Positions 42,796 through 51,700 of a DNA stretch of 64,000 nucleotides are shown here, one piece after another (position 1 is the first letter of the stretch; the number at the start of each line of letters is the position of its first letter). The DNA comes from Sebastes aleutianus. Its lineage: Eukaryota; Chordata; Actinopteri; Perciformes; Sebastidae. The DNA lies in NCBI GenBank assembly GCA_916700875.1, contig CAKAKS010000034.1, positions 15,152,695 to 15,216,694 on the forward strand. Direction: 5' to 3'. The translations under genes were made by a program, and so were the position numbers. Under the pieces are notes generated by a model. It was not told the DNA's origin, searched no databases, and worked only from the letters and a program-made list of their open reading frames with translations.

Positions 42796-45700
42796 CACAT
42801 AACGCCAAACTAACATGCAAATTATAAATAACAAACCAATTAAATTACTTTTTAAAATGTTTTGGATGAATAATACATCCATGAACTAAAATAAACAAAT
42901 CACTTTTGATGTTTGATTTATGTTAAAGGTCACTTTGAATGATTTTAACTAATGATAATGTAGAGAAACAAAGATTTTAAAGTCGGGACGCTCCACATTC
43001 ATTCAGGTTGTATTTCAGGACGGTTCTGGGAGGATGGTGAACAAAGTTAGAGGCAATTTCTCTCAGGTCCGTGTGGTTCTTTCTTCGGAATAAACGCAGT
43101 TTCTTGCACAAACTTATCTTTTCAAGGTCCTGATACTGATGATAATGTGGTATTATTTAGTAGTATAGTAGTAGTATGGTATTTTGTTATTTGTGAAACC
43201 TAAACTAAAGTGTAACTTCACAAGATGCTCCACGTTCCTCATTTTCACACAGGCGGCATGCTGCTCTATTTAACCTCTAAAATAACACGTAAAATTACTA
43301 CTTTATAATATTATGACTTTATTCTCATAATACTGAGACTTCAGTCTGACCCTCAGTCAAAGAAATAAATCCTGAAGATTTGAGTCACATGTTTCCGGTT
43401 GATTGTCACACAACCTGCTTTGTCATTTACATCTATCCATCCAGTGATCTGTGCTCCCGAGGGTCCTCTCCGGTTTAATGTCATCCAACTGTTTTCCAGC
43501 TCCCATATTTTCCCCCTGAAGGTATTTCTATGAAACTCAATCTGCCGAGCCCAAAACTCAGTATCGGTTCAATGTGAACCGAAGCACCATGAACTGTTTT
43601 TTAATCCCCGCTCGGTCGAACAGGTTTTAAACAATAAGTGTTCTCTTTGTGTCCCGTGTCTGTTGTGCTGCTCTTTGTTGGGCTGCAACAGTAGCAGCTC
43701 TGAGGAAGTGTTGGTGTTGCTTTCACAGGTGCTGAAGGAGATGAAGGAGTACGCCACGGCCGACGACGCCCACTCTGACATGATGACAATGGGAGATCCT
43801 TTCTCCGTCTTCAAGGTTAGCCTCAGAGACACATCAGTTCCTATCCGGTCCCTCCACCCTCCGACTCACAGCTCAGTGAAGCTCCCTTCTGTAGGGTGGA
43901 GGAACTATCACTAAATCAGAAATACTTTATTGATCCGTGGGGGGAAACTGAGTTACGTTTTGCTCCCAATCTAGAATATAAACATTGAGAAATCATAAGA
44001 AAATATAAATAAGAAATATGTACCGCCGCATCGTAACTACTTCACCGCCACAGAGCGGAGAGAGGACCTCAACTCAACAACGCTACCTTATGACAAGTAA
44101 CTGTGGCAGTCCTACTGCAGGGCTGAGTTCTCTCTTCTATTCTCCAGGAAACGTGCGGCGGCGGCGACGCGCTTTGAGTTCAGGCTGGTGCACGCCAAGG
44201 GTAGAGTACGAGCAGGGAGGCATCTGATTGGTTCTTTCCAAGCGGACCGCGAGGCAGTGATTGGTAGACGTTTTTACAGGATTACAGCAGCTACAGATGA
44301 CGGCTCTTTTCCTTTTTCAGAGCTCATCAGTAATGGATCGCTGTCGGGGTGTAAAGACCATTTCAACCAATAGCACAGAGATACTGGAGAACATCGTCTA
44401 CCCTGACTTTAAGTGTGTAAAAATACAAGAATAGTATAAATAAATAAGGATATTAGTTTAATAAATGCAGTGTTAATGCCGGAGTAAACCAGATTATTGC
44501 ACAGCTGAATTAGAGCACTAAACTATTGTACTGTTAAGTCAGTATTGCACGTTTGTACGTGATGCACGTTGGATGTAATGAATAAAATAAAACTAAGAGA
44601 TGCTGCTTTAGAACATTAACGCCATGAAACAATTAGAAAATAACTTTTCTTTCTCTCAATCACAGCACCGCCGCGCTACGTCTCTCTCTTCTAACGTTTC
44701 CGCTCGCGATCTCTCTCTCTTTTTCTCTTTTATTTTAAATGCGTTGGGAAGCCGACAGCAGAATGAAGTCGTACAGTTGAAGCAGCGGCGCTGTGTGTGT
44801 GTGTGTTTCACCAATCAGCGACTGTCATCCCTGCAAACTCCACCCTGAAAGTTCCTGTACTTTCAGACAGTACTACCTCCCGAGCAGCGCCTTCTTTGGG
44901 CTAAAAAGGCCTCGTAAAATGTCCCCGGAACTTAATTTAGACCTTTGGTCCCTGCGGTCGAAACGCAATGAGTTCCTCAAAATGTTTTTAGTTCCGAGGG
45001 AAAGTTCCTGCGGTGGAAACGACCTTACTGGAATAACTTGTAATTCTCTTTAGATTTAAATGTAGTCGGCGGCTGTTGAAGCGGCTGAAGCTTTAAATGT
45101 GCTGACCCTTAATAAGCTTTCCAGACAAATGTGGAGTGAAATGTGTATTTTTCAAGTCCTCCATGTCTTTGTGCAGACATGTGATCTCGTAGCGTTGACC
45201 GACGCCAGTTTACACGAGATGAGACCGCCGCCGAGGCCTGAATTTCGTAAGTTTTAAAAATTCTCAAACGTTTCACAGTCACTTTTTATGACTATGCGAT
45301 GCAAATGTAACTGACTTCTCTTCTTCTAAACAGCAGGGGAGGAAATGTTTTTCATGACCCAGGGAGACGGTTCACATGTGGAGCAACATCAGGAGCCACG
45401 AGAGCGCAGGAACTTTCCAGAGACCTGGATATGGATGGACATCAACACAAAGTGAGGTTCATGTTATGATTTCAGCATATTGTTTTATGCTAAATGCAGT
45501 ACCGGTGAGGGTTTCTGGACTATATTTCAGACTTTTTTTCTTCCGAAATTTTTTTGACATCTTTCAGACTTTTTTTTCAGACTTTTTTTCGACTTTATTT
45601 CTGCCGACATTTTTTTTTGACATTTTTCAGACTTTTTTGTCAGATATCTTTCAGACTTTTTTTTCAGACTTTATTTCTTCCGAAATTTTTTTGTCATCTT

Positions 45701-48700
45701 TCAGACTTTTTTTTTCAACTTTTATTTCAGACTTTTTTTCAGACTTTTTTTCGACTTTATTTCTTCCGACATTTTTTTTGACATCTTTCAGACTTTTTTT
45801 TTTCCGACATTTTTTTGACATTTTTCAGACTTTTTTTTTTTTTTTACATCTTTCAGACCTTTTTTCTTCCAACATTTTTTTTTGACATTTTTCAGTCTTT
45901 TTTTTCAGACTTTTTTTTTACCGACATTTTTTTTTTGACATTTTTCAGACTTTTTTTCTAAAGGCTTTTTTTTAAAGGCTTTTTTCAGACTTTTTTTTCT
46001 ATGGACATTTTTTTTGACATCTTTCAGACTTTTTTTCAGACTTTTTTTCGATGGACTTTTTTTTCAGACTTTTTTCCGAATTTATTTCTTCCGACAAGTT
46101 TTAAACTTTTTTCTTTGTAATTTATGGTCAATAAACCTCATTTACATGAAATTATAACTAATTTTTGATTGAGAAAACCCCCCAGAAAAAATGAATTACT
46201 TTCATTCATGTTATTTTGGGGCAGTTAGATGAAAGAAAACTATATTTATGATAGAATGAAGTTTGAAAACGGGTAAAATTTTACCCGAGGACAACAGGAA
46301 GGCTAAAAATAATCATGTTTCTTATCTGGGTTTTTTTCCCGCAGTAATTCAGACACAGCAGAGATGACTCTGACTGTACCAGACAGCATCACAACCTGGA
46401 CAGCCACCGCCTTCGTCATGTCTGAGAACCTGGGTCTGGGCATCGTAGAGGAGCCTGTAGAGGTATTCACATCACGTCAATAACCACCCATAAATAAAGA
46501 CTAAATAATACTCCTGAAAACACATGGAGAAACATCCCGAGACCAAATGTTTGTCTCTTCTTTTTAACCTGTTTCTTTGACATTTCAATCATTTTCTGAT
46601 GTCTATTTAGAGTCTGTATTGTTATTTTACTGTTTCAGTTCAAAGAACTTTTAACCCTTTGAATGTTGTGTAGTATTATAATATGGGTATTTATAGTATG
46701 TGTTTTGGTAGAGCTGACTTGTATAGACAGAGGAATTATATTGGTAATAGTATAAAGTTTGCACGTGATCTCCCTGCAGCTCAGAGTGTCCCAGTTTTTC
46801 TTCATCTCCCTTAACCTGCCGGCCTACATCATCCGAGGAGAGGAGCTGCTGCTGGAGGTCGTTCTGTTCAACTCCTACTATATAGACCTGGAGGTCAGTC
46901 TGTCTTCCATCAGTTTGGTTTGGTGGATCGCTCTAAATACTCTGATACCCATGAGCCTCAGCTGCTCAATCAAAAAACAGATACTTTCTAATGTTCATCT
47001 TCTGTACTAATCATTCAGGAGGGTTTCAAGTCCATCCAGCTGTCAGTCATCTAACATCGTCTATATAGAAAATTAACAGGACTTTTACTTCCAGGAACAA
47101 CTTCCACTTTGCAACTGTGTAGTGACAAGTTCTCATGCTGGAAAGAAGCATCAAAATGTCCATAAAACTTCTCAGTAACACTATATAATAAGCATCACAT
47201 CTTTTTGTAAAGACGTAACGTTGACTTGAACAGTTGATAATGTGAAAGATGCTTTTAGGAAAATGTGATATGATTGTACTAGTTTTTAATAATGACCTAA
47301 TAATTGATTGAATATCGAAGGACAGACCGCTGATCCATGAACCGGCACGTTAGTGACATTAACGTATTTAACGTTTTTTCACCAAAATCTTTGAAAAAAA
47401 AAAAAAAAAACGTAACGATAACTTAACGTTACTCCTCGTAGATCATAAATCTTTGAATATAAACCGACTCGTTGAAATCGGTTGAGAAATTTAGAAGTTA
47501 TAGTGCTTTTTATCCAGAAAAACGGCAGCTCCCCCGTTCACTACAGTCTTGCCTGGTCCGAGATGGCGCCCACGTTGACGCACAATCCAGGAGTCAATGC
47601 GGCGTCTATTGGTGCCTTCAAATGGGGTCGTGTTTACCGTGTTTACCGAGTTGGACCCATATGAAACACGCCACAAGTCCGAGTTCACGACTTGTGGCGT
47701 GTTTCTTCAAGTTGACAGAAATGGCGGAAGTTATGGAAGTTAATTTTTTGGTGCATAATAAGTTAATATATTATAATTTTAACAGTATATTGTTTTTCTT
47801 TGTAATTTTATAATATGTCTGAGGAAAATGTTGATATTCCTAACGGCCTCATCCTTTTCCTCTGTCATTATACCTTTACATTTACTGCATAATGTTACCT
47901 AAACTGTTAGCCTTTGTGGCTTCTAGTAACGTTAATATTGCCGTTGCTTAGCGGCGGTGTTCTTCATGACTTAACCACTTGAACGCCACGCACATTGTGT
48001 AAAAAGTCATGTCGTAGGTCATTCAAGTGATGCTGGAATCAGACGACTACAAGATATATCTGCTTTAAAGGGACTGTTTGTAACTTTTTAAGCGTATAAA
48101 TGTACCGGGTCGGGACACATGCACGCTCGCATATGCGCGTTCGCGTGTGGCCGCTGCCTCTCCTCCTCTGCCTGCTCGCCTTCACTCAGACAGAGCGCGC
48201 GTTCTCGCTCCACCTCTAGACGTGCATGCTGCTCACTCCACACTGCAGAAGAGTTAGTTTAGCTCTGAGAATATCTAGTGAATGCACAGGGGACGTTTGT
48301 GCAGAAATAACTGCTGCAGCTCCTCCAGACCAACAGAGGTTTCCCGTGTCTTGTGAAGTGACGGGGCTCCGCAGAGAGAAACGTTATCGTCTCGTTACCG
48401 ACCGGGTGCCGGTGTCTCCTCTGCTCTCTCCGGCTGCGGGCGGAGAGAGCAGGGAGACGCGCTGCAGAGCCCCGCTGCATCAGCCTGCACTTAGGCAGGA
48501 AAAGCCAACACTAGGATCAGATCTAAATCATGTTCATGGAGAGACCTTCGTCTGGTCAGCTAACATTACTGCCAAGCAGCTGAAATATAGAGTGATATCG
48601 TGGTTTTAGCTGACGTGTGTCTCCTCACTGTGTTGAGCGATGCTTCTTCATGTCTATTTAGAGCGAGCAAGCACGAGCCCGATGCTGACTTTAGTTGATT

Positions 48701-51700
48701 TCACGGCCACAGGTGTTGCTGTTAACAAGCATTTCTGAAAGTTACAAATAGTCCCTTTAATTCTGTTGAGTGTGATAGTGGGATGTATATTTCAGTGTGT
48801 ACCAACAGTAAAACAGAGCAGGTGTTGGATTACGAGTTTGTGGAGTGAATGTGGTTCACAGGGTTAGTGGGGGTTGTTTCAGGCGTCAGGTTGCTATAAT
48901 CTAATGAGGTTTCAACATCTTAATAAGACTGCTGTCATCTCTGAGGACACGATGAGGACATGACCCAGGTTCTCTTTAATCTTTAAATCCTTCAGCACAT
49001 CGTAAACAAGAGCTCACGACTCCCGAGAGAGAGAGAGCTGTGATTTGTGTTTTAATTTGTTATTTGGTTACAACAACGCCCTTCGTACCGTCTGATCTCC
49101 GTTTAATGTGATCTGGGCGGGTTCTTCTTCTGCTCTTTGTTCTCAGGTCGTGGTGATTGTTGCAGAGAGTGAGATTTTTGAGTTTGTGTACGTGGACGAT
49201 GACGAGCTCTCCGTGCCCAATGTTCGTGAGGTGACGGTGGGATTGCAGAGCAGCGCTTCCGTCCTCGTTCCCATCAAGCCGCTGGTCCTCGGAGAGATAC
49301 CCATCTCTGTGACAGCCCTGTCGATTGATGCGTCTGACCGGGTCCTCAGGACGGTGCTCGTCAAGGTGAAAATCACAGAAACAGGGGGGGTTTAAATAAT
49401 GTGGTGGTAATGGAGGAGCTACAGATTACATCCAGGAACATTTGGTGTTATAACCTCTAATATTTGGAGGACAGAACCTGCCAAAATAATAAATAAATAA
49501 ATAAATGACTCAATAAATAAATATGTTATTAAATGTAGCAAAAATAATATTAAAAATATATATAGCTGTCATGTGAATAATTGATAAAATCTGACATGAA
49601 TTGATATTTTAAATTGCCTCTTTATTTATTTATCTTTGTTAATTCCCTCATTTATTTACTCTTCTGTTTAATTTGACCTTTTATTTATTTATGTATTTAT
49701 TTTGATCAATTTTTAATTTTATTCATTAGCATTTATTTTTTAATAATTAATTTTTTTATTTATTTTTGCATTCATTTTTTATTTATTTTATATTTATTTT
49801 TAAATGTGTGTATATTTATTTATTTATTTATTTATGCATGATTTTCCCTTCCTCACATTTCTTAAGTCTGGAGTCATTTATGTATTTCTTCATTCTGTCT
49901 GTCAACCTGCTGCAGCTCCTCTAATGAGACCTCCCCTCATCTGCTGCTCCACTGTAACCCTATAAATCTTGATCTGGTTTCACAGCTCAGCCGTTTCCCA
50001 GAAATATTACTCACCACGTTTGTTTGTGTGTTCATTTTTCACGGCTTAATGATTCTGCAGGCCGAAGGACTTGAGCAGTCTCACTCCACCTCGCTGCTGT
50101 TGGAGCTTTCTCCGTCGCAGCCGAGAATCGTCAGAGACGTCATGTTCAGCTTCCCGCCAGATGTTGTGGAGGGCAGCGAGAGAGCTTCGGTGACGGCCGT
50201 CGGTATGTAAACACACTGAATAACCCCGAGTCACCACCAGCACGGGAAACAAACAGATTCAGGCCTCACGTCACCCGAGGTCTGATTTCTGTAAAACAAC
50301 AACAGAGTCGATTCCTAACTAATGAAAAGATTTACTGTATGTTAAGTAAACACAAAACATAATCAATAATACGTTTCGAACAGTATGACCGAACCCTGAG
50401 ACCTTAAAAAAAGGGAGGATATCACAACCAAAGCGGGGTGTTTGGTGGTTTCAGAGACTTTGTTTCTTGCATTCTGGTGACTTTAAGAGAGTGAAAATAG
50501 CAAAATAATAGGTACACTGCATGCTTTTTATGTTAAACTTTTGATTTTACCTTTAAAGGGACTGTTTGTAAGAATCAGAAATGTCTTGTTAACAGCAACA
50601 CCTGTGGCCATTAAGTCAACTAAAGTCAGCGTCCTGTTGCTGGCGCTTGTGCTCGCTCTACATAGACATGAAGGAGCATCGCTCAACACAGTGAGGAGAC
50701 ACACGTCAGCTAAAAGCACAATATCACTCTATATTTCAGCTGCTTGGCAGTAATGTTAGCTGACCAGACCAAGGTCTCTCCATGAATCAATGCTGATCCT
50801 AGTGTTGGCTTTTCCCGCCTCAGCCTCCCGACCGCGGCCGGAGGGAACGGGGGAGACACCGGAGTTTTGGTGGGAGACGATAACGTTTCTCTCTGCGGAG
50901 CCCCGTCACTTCACAAGACACGGGAAACCTCTGTTGGTCTGGAGGAGCTGCAGCAGTTATTTCTGCACAAACGTCCACTGTACATTCACTAGATATTCTC
51001 AGAGCTAAACTAACTCTTCTGCAGTGTGGAGTGAGCAGCATGCACGTGAGAGGTGGAGCGAAAGAGCGAGAACGAGCGCGGTGTGTGAGGACTCCGATCC
51101 TGGAGACCAAAGCTACGGTCTCCTCCGCGTCCTCCGACCGCGGCCAACACTGTTTAACAGACGGGCTTCATTAGATACAACCAAGAGGTTTTGGTGCTTC
51201 ACTGTAGTTTGTGTTGGAGTCTGAGTCTGAACAGCGGAGACACACACGAGCGCGCATGAGACATATATTTACGCAATTCCGTTGAAATGCCCTAAAACAA
51301 AGCGTTTCAGACAGAGGGTGAATACAGGTATATTCAGGCAGAACGTTTTTTTTTTAACCTGAAAATGAGCACGATATGGGACCTTTAAATAAAGTGAAAC
51401 CAGCTGCAGTTAATAGAGGCTTTAGATTTAATGAATACAGACTTTATAATCCTGTAGTTTGTCTCACACACACACACACACACTCCAGCATGGACTTTCA
51501 AACATTGGACACGTGTGTGCTAAACAACACGGATCATAATAAGCAGAGTGGTGTCTTGCGGAGCACAGATGTTCAAACAGAGAGCCGTGCAGGAAGTTAA
51601 AGTGTCGCTCCTCCGTGTAACGAGGTGCAGACGTTCATCGTGAAAACACAAGCTGCGGCATGCTGAGATCATAGTTTCCTCAACGCTCAGGTGTTGAACA

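Noticed and set aside
45376..45885. 169-codon phenylalanine-rich frame in the CD109 locus
   Set aside because: Its first part overlaps the CD109 exon in a different frame; the rest is the intronic T-rich array.
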